From: Mycolicibacterium chitae
GTDB taxonomy: Bacteria; Actinomycetota; Actinomycetes; Mycobacteriales; Mycobacteriaceae
DNA length: 64,000 nt
Direction of reading: 5' to 3'
Assembly (NCBI RefSeq): GCF_900637205.1
Contig: NZ_LR134355.1
Location: 620,001 to 684,000, forward strand
Shown: positions 24,359-32,055 of the stretch, piece after piece
How the letters are laid out: every line of letters starts with the position of its first letter
How positions within the stretch are numbered: position 1 is the stretch's first letter
Translations under genes and position numbers: made by a program
The notes under the pieces: generated by a model
Databases searched by the model: none
Seen by the model: the letters and a program-made list of their open reading frames with translations, nothing else
What the model was told of the DNA's origin: nothing

Positions 24359-25852
24359 ATGAGCAGGTCGGAGCTGCGGGTGGACGAGCTGGAATCGCTG
24401 CTGCAACGGCAGCGCGAGTCGTTCGTCGAGCAGGGTCCGCCGGAGCTGGCGGTGCGGCTGAATCGGATCGACCGACTGCTGGCCCTGGTGTTGGACAACA
24501 CCGGCGACCTGGTCGAGGCGATGGGCGACGACTTCGGTACCCGCTCCCGCGCGGCATCGCTGTTCACCGAGATGGTCGGGATGATCCCGGTCGTCGAGCA
24601 CACCCGCAAGAACGCCGCGCGCTGGATGCGGACCACCAAATTGCTGCGCGCGGCCCGGGTGGTGGGGCTGCGCGCCGACGTAGAACCCACGCCGCTGGGT
24701 GTCGTCGGCATCATCGGCCCCTGGAACTTCCCGCTGAACCTGGTGGTGCTCCCGGCGGTCGCGGCGTTCGCCGCGGGCAACCGGGTGATGATCAAGATGT
24801 CCGAGATCACCCCGCGCACAGCGGCTTTGCTGGCGGAGCTGGCACCGAAGTACTTCGACCCGACCGAGCTGGTGGTGGTCACCGGCGGGCCGGATGTGGC
24901 GGCGACCTTCAGCGCGTTGCCCTTCGACCACCTGTTCTTCACGGGCTCACCGGATATCGGGGTGCGGGTCCAACGCGCGGCCGCCGAACACCTGGTGCCC
25001 GTCACGCTGGAACTCGGCGGCAAGAACCCGGTGGTGGTCGCCCCGGGCGGCCGCGACGACGTCGCCAAGGCGGCCGCGCGGATCGCCGCGGCTCGACTGG
25101 TCAACGGCGGCCAGGTCTGCGTGTGCCCCGATTACGTGCTCGTGCCGCAGGGGCACGTCGAGGCGTTCGTGGACAGCGCGCGCCGCACCTGGCAGGGCAT
25201 GTTCGACACCATCGTGAGCAACCCCGACTACTGCTCGAGCGTCAACGAACCCAACTTCGACCGGGTGCTGGGCCTGATCGAAGACGCCCGCGCCAAGGGC
25301 GCGGTGGTCGAGGCCGTCGCGCCGGCGGGGGAGCAACTCCCGGACCGGGCCACCCGCAAGATCGCGCCGACCCTGATCCGCGGGGTGGACGACGACATGC
25401 GGATCGCCCACGAGGAGGTGTTCGGTCCGGTGCTGGCGGTGCTGCCCTACACCCGGCTCTCCGATGCGATCGGCTACATCAACTCCCGTCCCGCCCCGCT
25501 GGTGGCGTACTGGTACGGCCCCGACGGGGACGACTTCCGCGGCTTCGTCCGGGGGACCCGCAGCGGCGGGGTGGCCCGCAACGACTTTGCCGCCCAGATG
25601 ATTCCGTCGGCCGCCCCGTTCGGGGGCGTGGGCCGCAGCGGGATGGGCGCCTACCACGGCAAGGCCGGCTTCGACGGGTTCAGCCATTACCGCACCGTGG
25701 TGGGCTCGGACCTGCCGTTCAGCATCACCGGTAGCGCGGCGCCACCGTTCACCAAGCCGATGAAGTTGTACGCCGACGCCGCACTTCGGCGGGCGCGCAA
25801 CAAGACTCGCCGCCGGTTGGCCCGACCCTCGAGTTCAGGAGACAGACGATGA
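24359..25852 (+). CDS. Aldehyde dehydrogenase (class 3 / coniferyl-aldehyde-dehydrogenase-like)
   Basis: A 497-residue aldehyde dehydrogenase of the class 3 type: no N-terminal extension, GIIGPWNFPLNLVVLP, FFTGSPDIGVRV, E218 in LELGGKNPVVV and the nucleophile C254 in GGQVCVCPDYV, with a second Cys two residues on. The C-terminal tail is long and basic (RRARNKTRRRLARPSSSGDRR), as in membrane-associated fatty aldehyde dehydrogenases, though no clear transmembrane helix is seen. The stop overlaps the start of the P450 gene (ATGA, 25849-25852). P450 oxidation to an aldehyde followed by this enzyme would give a carboxylate for CoA activation; this coupling is inference. Confidence 0.92.
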   Translation: MSRSELRVDELESLLQRQRESFVEQGPPELAVRLNRIDRLLALVLDNTGDLVEAMGDDFGTRSRAASLFTEMVGMIPVVEHTRKNAARWMRTTKLLRAARVVGLRADVEPTPLGVVGIIGPWNFPLNLVVLPAVAAFAAGNRVMIKMSEITPRTAALLAELAPKYFDPTELVVVTGGPDVAATFSALPFDHLFFTGSPDIGVRVQRAAAEHLVPVTLELGGKNPVVVAPGGRDDVAKAAARIAAARLVNGGQVCVCPDYVLVPQGHVEAFVDSARRTWQGMFDTIVSNPDYCSSVNEPNFDRVLGLIEDARAKGAVVEAVAPAGEQLPDRATRKIAPTLIRGVDDDMRIAHEEVFGPVLAVLPYTRLSDAIGYINSRPAPLVAYWYGPDGDDFRGFVRGTRSGGVARNDFAAQMIPSAAPFGGVGRSGMGAYHGKAGFDGFSHYRTVVGSDLPFSITGSAAPPFTKPMKLYADAALRRARNKTRRRLARPSSSGDRR

Positions 25853-27054
25853 GCACGGCAACGGTGGTATTCGACCCGTTCTCCGAGGACTTCTTCAACA
25901 GTCCGTATGAGATCTACCGGCGCATGCGCGAGGAAGCGCCGGTCTATTACAGCGAGCAGTACGACTTCTACGCCTTGACCCGGCACGAGGACGTGGCCGC
26001 GGCGTTCAAGGACCACGAGACCTACTCGTCGGCCTACGGCGTCGACCTGGCCCAGGTGCGCAAGGGGCATGTCACCGAGCACGGCGGGATCATCGCGATG
26101 GACCCGCCGGCCCATCGCCGGATGCGCAGCCTGCTGAACCGGGTGTTCACCCCGCGGGCGATCGAGGCCCGGCGCGAGTTGGTCACCGAGACCATCGACC
26201 GGTACCTGTCGGCGGTCGACCCCGCCGGCTTCGACTTCGTGCAGGAGTTCTCCGCGCTGTTCCCGGTCGAGGTGATGACCATCATGCAGGGCGTGCCCGC
26301 GGAGGACCGGCAGCAGATCCGGTTGTGGATCGACGACTTCCTGCACCGCGAACCCGGTGAGGTCGAGATGAGCGAGGCGGGGTTGAAGTCCGCCATCGAC
26401 ATGTCGGTCTACTACTACAAGCTGATCAAGGCGCGCCGCGACAATCTGGGCCCCGACCTGCTGAGCAAGCTGATCGAGTCGGAGATCGAGCGGGAGAACG
26501 GCGAGATGGGCCCGCTCAACAACCTCGAGATCACCGAGTTCGCAGTGCTTCTCGGCGGGGCCGGGGCGGAGACGGTGACCAAGCTGCTGGGCACCGCGGC
26601 AGTGGTGTTCGCCCAGAACCCCGACCAGTGGGAACTGCTGCTGGCCGATCGCGCCAAGGTCCCGTTCGCGGTCGAGGAACTGCTGCGCTACGAGGCGCCC
26701 GCGCAGTACAACGTCCGCCGCTCCATGCGCGAGGTCACCCTGCACGGCGTGACGATCCCGGCGGGCAAGCCGGTGTTCCTGGTGGGCGGTTCGGCCAACC
26801 GGGATCCGGAGGCCTGGACCGACCCGGACAAGTTCGACATCGACCGCGACCGCGCGGAAGCGCAGAACCTCGGCCTGGGGTACGGCATCCACAGCTGCCT
26901 GGGCGCGGCGCTGGCCCGGCTGGAGAGCACCATCGCGCTGGACCGGATGCTGGACTTCATGCCCCGCTACGAGGTCGACTGGAGCGGCTGCAAGCGGGTC
27001 AACATGCAGAACGTCGCCGGCTGGAGCAGCGTCCCGGTGCGCGTGCTGCCCTGA
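25849..27054 (+). CDS. Cytochrome P450
   Basis: A 401-residue soluble bacterial P450. The I-helix motif is GGAGAETVTK, with Glu in the acid position and Val-Thr in place of the usual second Thr pair. The ExxR pair is EELLR, and the haem ligand is C350 in LGYGIHSCLGAALARLE. GGIIAMDPPAHRRMRSLLNR matches the usual helix C region. It is translationally coupled to the upstream aldehyde dehydrogenase. Redox partners (ferredoxin, reductase) are not encoded in the window. Likely hydroxylates a pathway substrate. Confidence 0.93.
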   Translation: MSTATVVFDPFSEDFFNSPYEIYRRMREEAPVYYSEQYDFYALTRHEDVAAAFKDHETYSSAYGVDLAQVRKGHVTEHGGIIAMDPPAHRRMRSLLNRVFTPRAIEARRELVTETIDRYLSAVDPAGFDFVQEFSALFPVEVMTIMQGVPAEDRQQIRLWIDDFLHREPGEVEMSEAGLKSAIDMSVYYYKLIKARRDNLGPDLLSKLIESEIERENGEMGPLNNLEITEFAVLLGGAGAETVTKLLGTAAVVFAQNPDQWELLLADRAKVPFAVEELLRYEAPAQYNVRRSMREVTLHGVTIPAGKPVFLVGGSANRDPEAWTDPDKFDIDRDRAEAQNLGLGYGIHSCLGAALARLESTIALDRMLDFMPRYEVDWSGCKRVNMQNVAGWSSVPVRVLP

Positions 27055-27063
27055 TCCCCCCGC

Positions 27064-27112
27064 GATTTCGGCGTGATCACCCACGGTGAGCGTGGGAGAT
27101 CACGCCGAAATC
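27064..27112. repeat. Dispersed palindrome, copy 1 (probable terminator)
   Basis: 15-bp perfect arms GATTTCGGCGTGATC (27064-27078) and complement (27098-27112), then an A/A mismatch, an inner CCCACG/CGTGGG stem and a GTGAG loop. It lies between the convergent P450 (stop 27054) and the flavin-type oxidase gene, whose last 11 codons and stop are inside it. The downstream ACTGGGCTTGCTC is also shared with copy 2. Confidence 0.9.
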
Positions 27113-27988
27113 ACTGGGCTTGCTCCAGCGCAGCGGTCCGGGTCCTGCGCGTTCGATGACCTCGACGATGGTGAAGTCGATCATGCATTGGGCGCCGACG
27201 GCGAATGTGTCTGGCTCCCATAGCACTTCGGCGGTACCGGTCAGCTGGAGGCTGGCGCCGGTCGCCCAATCCAACAGCAGGATTCCGCAGCGCGGGTTCA
27301 CCTCGATGTTGCCGAGCGTCATGAACATCGAGTTGCCACGGTAGTCCGGCCACCGGAGCTGTGTCGGCGAGAGTGCTTGTAGGAAACCGGGATTGCCACC
27401 GCGATGGGAGGCGTCGGCATTGCCCTCGTCGTCTGCGGTGGCCACGAAGAAGGTATCGGCAGCGGCGATCATCTGCTGCTGCTGCTGATTCAGTTCGCCG
27501 GTGCGTCGCGTCGCGGTCCGCGCGATATCCGGTTCGAAGGATGTGATGCGCCTGCGCGAGATGTACTTCGGGCAGTTGGAGTACACCTGATCGACGGTGA
27601 TCAGTAGTCCGTCGCCGTGGACGACGACGGCTCCGTTGACCCGCATTCGCCGACGCCGTTCGGGCTGCAGTGCCAGCATGCCGATCCGGGTCGACCGGGC
27701 CAGGGGCGCTGCCAGCGGATCGTCGGCGGCCGGGCGGGCGGCCACGGCGATCGTCCGGTCGCCGACGGCGCGTACGAAACCCGGCGGACCGACGAGGTCG
27801 CTCGCCCACAGTCGGCCGGTCTCGTCGGTACCGGCCACCACCACCATTTGCTGTTCGGCGAGGAAGTTCGCGGCGACCTCGGGGATGTCGGCGCGGATAC
27901 CCCGGCGGACCTTCTCGGCGATGTGCGACTGCCCCATGCGCTGCTGCACGGTGAGCTCGCCGGCGTGGAAAGGGGTCATCCGTATCAC
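27077..27988 (-). CDS. Pyridoxamine-5'-phosphate-oxidase-like (flavin split-barrel) protein
   Basis: A 303-residue protein of the PNPOx-like FMN-binding split-barrel class. IPEVAANFLAEQQMVVVAGTD and the later AADTFFVATADDEGNADASH, PTQLRWPDYRGNSMFMTLGN and PRCGILLLDW are typical strand motifs, the second barrel being the better conserved. Family members act on flavin-linked redox chemistry; the substrate is unknown. The last residues SDFGVISHAHRG and the stop codon are encoded by palindrome copy 1, so the natural C-terminus may have been shorter. It is 37 bp downstream of the VOC gene, in one operon with it. Confidence 0.78.
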   Translation of the reverse strand: MIRMTPFHAGELTVQQRMGQSHIAEKVRRGIRADIPEVAANFLAEQQMVVVAGTDETGRLWASDLVGPPGFVRAVGDRTIAVAARPAADDPLAAPLARSTRIGMLALQPERRRRMRVNGAVVVHGDGLLITVDQVYSNCPKYISRRRITSFEPDIARTATRRTGELNQQQQQMIAAADTFFVATADDEGNADASHRGGNPGFLQALSPTQLRWPDYRGNSMFMTLGNIEVNPRCGILLLDWATGASLQLTGTAEVLWEPDTFAVGAQCMIDFTIVEVIERAGPGPLRWSKPSDFGVISHAHRG

Positions 27989-28025
27989 CCGTTTTGCGTT
28001 GCCGTTGTTCGCGGGATGGTGTCGG

Positions 28026-28487
28026 TCAGAAGAAGCCGCACGTCGGGGCTTCGCCGTCGGGTGCGGGGGCCGGCTCGACGCCCCGGGGTGCGTATACCTC
28101 GAGGCGGATGCCGTCCGGGTCGGTGAAGAAGATGCCGCCCGAGTCGAGACCCTCGCCGTGCGCGACGACGCCGTCGTGGGCGAACTCGACGGCGAATTCG
28201 CGCAGGGTCGATTCCACTGCCCGGACCTGCTCGATGCTGTCGACCTCGAATGCGAGATGGTGCAGTCCCGGGGTAGCGGTGGAAAACGTGCCGCTGCTCT
28301 GCTGCCAGAGCGTGAGCGTCACCTTGTCGTCGACGCCGAGGAACACCCACCGCTTCGCGTCGTCGGAACTCGCGGTCAGTTGTTCGAAGCCGAGTGCGCG
28401 GCAGTAGAAGTCCGTCGATCGCTGCAGGTCCGACACGTTCAGTCCTACGTGTCCGGGCGCAAGTCGGGCAGTGCTGGCGGTGGTCAT
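28026..28487 (-). CDS. VOC/glyoxalase-family metalloenzyme
   Basis: A 153-residue vicinal-oxygen-chelate protein with two beta-alpha-beta-beta-beta modules. Candidate metal ligands are H13 (GHVGLNV), H77 (GLHHLAFEVD) and E130 (IRLEVYAP), the 2-His-1-carboxylate set used by extradiol dioxygenases and glyoxalases; short single-unit members of this kind include CatE-like and FosA/GloA-like proteins. It is the first gene of a leftward pair with the flavin split-barrel gene and is divergent from the CGNR regulator at 28615, so it may be its target. Function beyond the fold is not assignable. Confidence 0.85.
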   Translation of the reverse strand: MTTASTARLAPGHVGLNVSDLQRSTDFYCRALGFEQLTASSDDAKRWVFLGVDDKVTLTLWQQSSGTFSTATPGLHHLAFEVDSIEQVRAVESTLREFAVEFAHDGVVAHGEGLDSGGIFFTDPDGIRLEVYAPRGVEPAPAPDGEAPTCGFF

Positions 28488-28508
28488 GGCAGTCCTCCTC
28501 GGTATAAC

Positions 28509-28537
28509 CGGTCTCTATCACTTTGATGGTTAGACCG
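28509..28537. promoter_or_regulatory. Inverted repeat in VOC/CGNR divergent promoter
   Basis: CGGTCT (28509-28514) and AGACCG (28532-28537) form an inverted repeat separated by 17 bp in the 127-bp region between the VOC gene (start 28487) and the CGNR regulator (start 28615). The partial extension GGTCTcnATCA / TGATnnnAGACC strengthens the dyad. A natural candidate binding site for the adjacent regulator; inference only. Confidence 0.35.
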
Positions 28538-28614
28538 TACGCCGAGCGGTGCGCTCGCGCAACCGCTAAACTTCGGTTCAGGGGTTAGGGCCCGGGAGAG
28601 GAGGTCGGTCGGAG

Positions 28615-29130
28615 ATGCGCGATCCGCGTCCGCACGTCGGCGAACCGCTGGCATTGGACCTGCTGAACACCTGCTGGATGGACGACGGCCCCCGCGATCT
28701 GCTCGCCGACGTGGACGGACTGCGGATCTGGCTGACGTCGGCGGGCCTGATCGACCGCGCGCCCGCCGACGAGCGGACGCTCGAGGCTCTGTTGGCCGCG
28801 CGCAGTGCGATCCTCGCAGCGATCCGGCACGACGACGCGGACGCACTCAACGAGATTCTCGACCATGGCCGCATCCGCCGGCGCCTGACCGCCGACGGCC
28901 CAGTGGACCTGCCGGACGTGGCCGATTCCGCCTGGCTGCCCGCCTGGGTCGCCGCGGACAACCTGCTGCACCTGCTGGCAACCGCGCCGGACCGGATTCG
29001 GCAGTGCGCCCATCCCGACTGCGTGCTGTTCTTCCTCGACACATCCAAGAACGGCGCGCGCCGTTGGCATTCGATGGCGATCTGCGGTAACCGCGCGAAA
29101 GCCGCCCGGCATTACGCCAAGCGGTCGTAG
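28615..29130 (+). CDS. CGNR zinc-finger (ABATE domain) transcriptional regulator
   Basis: A 171-residue protein with an N-terminal stress-sensor-type ABATE domain (GEPLALDLLNTCWMDDGPRD onward) and a C-terminal CGNR zinc finger: CAHPDCVLFFLDTSKNG then RRWHSMAICGNRAKAARHYA. Three Cys and one His in the expected CxxxxC...HxxxxCGNR spacing can bind zinc, and the basic helix after CGNR is the DNA-contacting part. Family members are small-molecule-responsive regulators of adjacent metabolic genes. It is divergent from the VOC/split-barrel pair, so local control of that pair is the simplest reading. Confidence 0.88.
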   Translation: MRDPRPHVGEPLALDLLNTCWMDDGPRDLLADVDGLRIWLTSAGLIDRAPADERTLEALLAARSAILAAIRHDDADALNEILDHGRIRRRLTADGPVDLPDVADSAWLPAWVAADNLLHLLATAPDRIRQCAHPDCVLFFLDTSKNGARRWHSMAICGNRAKAARHYAKRS

Positions 29131-29179
29131 TCACCCGCGCGCCAGACCGTCACCGCGGATGGGTCGCTCGGGGCCGGCG

Positions 29180-29617
29180 TCATCCGGCGTAGCGGCGGAC
29201 CTGCTCGGGTTGGATGACCAGGCGGACCCACTCCGCCTCGCCCAGCAGTACTTTCAGGTCGTTGGCGCGCACCGGGTCCTCCAGGTCCCAGTAGAGCGCT
29301 GCGAGGCGCTCGCAGAGTTCATGGGCACCACCGGCCTCGATCGAGGCCGGGCCCGATACCGAAATCCAACGTTCGCGTTCGGTGGCGGGTGCCGCAACAA
29401 CGATCGAGGCGCGGGGATCCCTGCGCAGCCGTCGGACGTGCAGTGAGTCCGGGCCGGTGAACAACTGGATGCTGCCGTCGGCCGTGGGCTCGAACCACAC
29501 CGGTCGAGGCTGTGGTGGGTTCGGACCACCCGCAACCGACAGAAATCCGTGTAACGGGCGGCGGAGAAACGCAATATCGTCCGCGGTGAGTACGTCGTTG
29601 CTCGACGAGACGGTCAT
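29180..29617 (-). CDS. PPOX-class F420/FMN-dependent split-barrel protein
   Basis: A 145-residue protein starting MTVSSSNDVLTADDIAFLRR at ATG 29617; the frame is open to 29740 but that extension runs into palindrome copy 2 and has no start support. FLRRPLHGFLSVAGGPNPPQ, PRPVWFEPTADGSIQLFTG and RLRRDPRASIVVAAPATE are characteristic of PPOX-class, often F420-binding, proteins (DPRASI motif with preceding RxxRLRRD). Probably a flavin- or deazaflavin-dependent reductase or oxidase. It stands alone between the CGNR gene and the next operon. Confidence 0.82.
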   Translation of the reverse strand: MTVSSSNDVLTADDIAFLRRPLHGFLSVAGGPNPPQPRPVWFEPTADGSIQLFTGPDSLHVRRLRRDPRASIVVAAPATERERWISVSGPASIEAGGAHELCERLAALYWDLEDPVRANDLKVLLGEAEWVRLVIQPEQVRRYAG

Positions 29618-29723
29618 TGGTGCCAGGCTCCATTCGCTGCGGCTGCTATCGCATAGTTCTCGAACTGCGGGCACTCTCTTGAACCGGCCGGCGTTCCGTT
29701 CCATTCCGCACCCACGCCCCTGG

Positions 29724-29772
29724 GATTTCGGCGTGATCACCCACGGTCACCGTGGGAGATCACGCCGAAATC
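29724..29772. repeat. Dispersed palindrome, copy 2 (probable terminator)
   Basis: Arms 29724-29738 and 29758-29772 are identical to copy 1. The inner stem is longer, CCCACGGT-C-ACCGTGGG, giving a 49-bp near-perfect palindrome with a single A/A mismatch. The stop codon of the FadD gene (29771-29773) straddles its edge. The following ACTGGGCTTGCTC is shared with copy 1, so duplication or a target-site preference extended beyond the palindrome. Confidence 0.9.
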
Positions 29773-31411
29773 ACTGGGCTTGCTCGGCCTGCTCGCGGGC
29801 CCAGCGGTAGTCCGCCTTGCCGGCCGGGCTGCGCTCGATCACCGGCCGGAAGACCACCGCCTTGGGCAGCTTGTAGCGGGCCAGCGTGGTGCCGGCGTGT
29901 GCGATGAGCTCCTCGGCGTCGACCGTGGCCCCAGCCGTCAGCGCGACCACGGCCACCACCTCCTGTCCCCAGCGGTCGCTGGGGCGGCTCGCGACCACGA
30001 CGTCGGCCACCGCCGGGTGCGCCGCCAACGCGGTCTCGACCTCCTCGGCGAAAATCTTCTCCCCGCCGGAGTTGATGGTCACCGAATCCCGGCCCAGCAA
30101 CTGGATGGTGCCGTCGGCGAGGTGGCGCGCCCGGTCCCCAGGAATTGCGTACCGCGTGCCGTCGACCACCGGGAAGGTGCGGGCGGTCTTGTCCGGATCG
30201 CCCTTGTAGCCCAACGGAACCGGGGCGCGCTGCGCCAGCCAGCCGTCGCCGTCGTGGCCGGGCTCGAGGACCCGGTCCAGCCCCTCAGCCACCACAAAGG
30301 TGTCGGGCCCCGGCTTGAAGATCCCGGTGGAGACGGCCCCGGGCGCGGACATGTGCGTCATCTGGGCCCCGGTCTCCGAGGAGCCGACGCCGTCGACGAC
30401 GATCAGCCCCGGCTTGAGGTCGATCAGCCGCTGCTTGGTGGTCGGCGTCAACAGGGCACCGCCATTGGCGACGACGTTGAGCGAGGACACGTCGACCGTG
30501 CCGCGTTCGATGGCATCGGCCAGCGGTCGCGCCACGGCGTCACCCACGACGGTCACCACCCCGGCCCGGTGCCGGGCGATCTCGGCGAGCACCACGTCGG
30601 CATCGAGCCGGCCCGCGACCTCGGAGAACAACACGGTCTGCCCGGTGGTCAGCGCGGTCATCACGCCCCACTGCGCCGCGCCGTGCATCAGCGGCGGCAG
30701 GATCATCAGCGTCATGCCGGGGTTGGCGCGGGCCTTCTCGACGAGTTCCTCGACGGAGGCGGCGGTGTGGCCGCTGTAGAGGTCGCGGCCGCCGAAGGAG
30801 GCGACGAAGATGTCGTGCTGCCGCCACAACACGCCCTTGGGCATCCCGGTGGTCCCGCCGGTGTAGAGCACGTAGAGGTCATCCGGATCGGCCTGCACCG
30901 GCGGTGGCGCCGCCGACGCGGAGGCCAGGGCGTCGTCGTAATCGATTGCGCCCGGAAGTAGTTCGTGGCCAGAGTCGTCGGCGATCTGGATCAGCACGCG
31001 CAACTGCGGCAGGTCGCCCAGGATCTCGGCGACCCGCGGCGCGAACTCGGCGTGGTAGAGCAGCGCGGTGGCACCCGCGTCGGCCAGCAGGTACTGCAGC
31101 TCGTTCTTGACGTAGCGGTAGTTGACGTTGAACGGGGCGACCCGGGCCCGGAATGCGCCGAGGAGACCCTCGACGTACTCGGGCCCGTTGTGGGCGTAGA
31201 TGCCCAGCAGATCCTGGCCGCTCTGATGCCCGGCGAGCTGGGCCCGCGGCGTGTGGCACCCGAGGCCCTGGCCGTGCAGGAAGGCCGCCAACCGGTTGGA
31301 GCGTTCCGCGACCTCGGCGTGGGTATAGCTGCGGTCGCCCTGGATGATCAGGGGGCGGTCCGGGATTGCCGCCGCGATCGCATCGGCCACTGCGGGAACG
31401 GTGAATTGCAT
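29771..31411 (-). CDS. Acyl-CoA synthetase (FadD19-like)
   Basis: A 546-residue ANL ligase. P-loop YTGGTTGMPKGVLWR, A5 VDGVGSSETGAQM, TINSGGEKIFAEEVE and the A10 lysine in SPAGKADYRWAREQ are intact. The same C-terminal block occurs in FadD19, which activates C-24 branched sterol side-chain acids. FNVNYRYVKNELQYL is also FadD19-like. The stop lies at the edge of palindrome copy 2. It is last of three leftward genes, 23 bp after the degenerate isochorismatase gene and downstream of a KshA-like Rieske oxygenase, so a polycyclic or steroid-like acid is a reasonable guess. Confidence 0.9.
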   Translation of the reverse strand: MQFTVPAVADAIAAAIPDRPLIIQGDRSYTHAEVAERSNRLAAFLHGQGLGCHTPRAQLAGHQSGQDLLGIYAHNGPEYVEGLLGAFRARVAPFNVNYRYVKNELQYLLADAGATALLYHAEFAPRVAEILGDLPQLRVLIQIADDSGHELLPGAIDYDDALASASAAPPPVQADPDDLYVLYTGGTTGMPKGVLWRQHDIFVASFGGRDLYSGHTAASVEELVEKARANPGMTLMILPPLMHGAAQWGVMTALTTGQTVLFSEVAGRLDADVVLAEIARHRAGVVTVVGDAVARPLADAIERGTVDVSSLNVVANGGALLTPTTKQRLIDLKPGLIVVDGVGSSETGAQMTHMSAPGAVSTGIFKPGPDTFVVAEGLDRVLEPGHDGDGWLAQRAPVPLGYKGDPDKTARTFPVVDGTRYAIPGDRARHLADGTIQLLGRDSVTINSGGEKIFAEEVETALAAHPAVADVVVASRPSDRWGQEVVAVVALTAGATVDAEELIAHAGTTLARYKLPKAVVFRPVIERSPAGKADYRWAREQAEQAQ

Positions 31412-31434
31412 TGTTGCTCCGTTATTCTGACGAC

Positions 31435-32055
31435 TCAGGCCCGGGCCCAGGCGTCGATCAGGGCGTCGGTGGTGGTCACGGTGGACAGCAGTGCCAGCGT
31501 GTTGTCGATGATCGCGGTGCCATAGTCGGTGGGGATACCGGCCACCGCGTCGCGGGGCAGCACCACCCGGTAGCCGGCGTTGACGGCATCCATCACCAGA
31601 TTGGGGATCGCGACGTTGAGCGAGACCCCCACCGCGACAATGGTGCGCACCCCGAGGTTGCGCAGGATCGCGTCCAGATCGGTGCCTCCCATCGGGCCCA
31701 GCCCGTGCCAGCGGTGCAGCACCAGATCGCTTGGCTCCGGTCCGAACTCGTCGAGCAGCGTCGCGCCCGTGCTGCCCGGCGCGATGTCGACGTCCTGACG
31801 GCCGATCGCGAACAGCTTGGCGTTGTGGTTGGAGCCGCGGCCGTCGGCGCGGCGCTGCACGAGGCAGTGCACCACGGCGGCACCCGCCGAGCGCGCCGTC
31901 GGCAGCAGTCGCGCGATGTTGGGCAGTGCCTCCCGACGGGCCTCGGTGGCCAGCGCGGCCAGGCCCGCCGACGGACCGACCACCGCGCCCTGCAATTCCT
32001 GGGTGACGACGGCGGTGTGCGCCGGTGCGACCAGATCTGCCAGCGCCGCCGTCAT
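31435..32055 (-). CDS. Isochorismatase-fold protein lacking the catalytic triad
   Basis: A 206-residue cysteine-hydrolase fold. The three usual catalytic positions are all changed: E20 for Asp (TQELQG), R115 or H117 for Lys (HRWHG) and A149 for Cys (GVSLNVAIPN, where active members have NxC). It is therefore unlikely to be a hydrolase of the normal mechanism and may be a binding or structural subunit, or a redirected lyase. ATG 32055 overlaps the stop of the Rieske oxygenase gene (ATGA), indicating obligate coupling with it. No frameshift or stop suggests decay; the fold motifs are well kept. Confidence 0.78.
   Translation of the reverse strand: MTAALADLVAPAHTAVVTQELQGAVVGPSAGLAALATEARREALPNIARLLPTARSAGAAVVHCLVQRRADGRGSNHNAKLFAIGRQDVDIAPGSTGATLLDEFGPEPSDLVLHRWHGLGPMGGTDLDAILRNLGVRTIVAVGVSLNVAIPNLVMDAVNAGYRVVLPRDAVAGIPTDYGTAIIDNTLALLSTVTTTDALIDAWARA

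Noticed and set aside
27064..29772. CRISPR-like or transposon-end reading of the palindromes at 27.06 and 29.72 kb
   Set aside because: They are isolated palindromes at gene ends without regular spacers, without an enclosed transposase gene and without target duplications.
31435..32055. Calling the isochorismatase-like gene a pseudogene
   Set aside because: The frame is intact, translationally coupled and retains fold motifs; only the catalytic residues differ, which fits a maintained non-hydrolytic protein better than decay.
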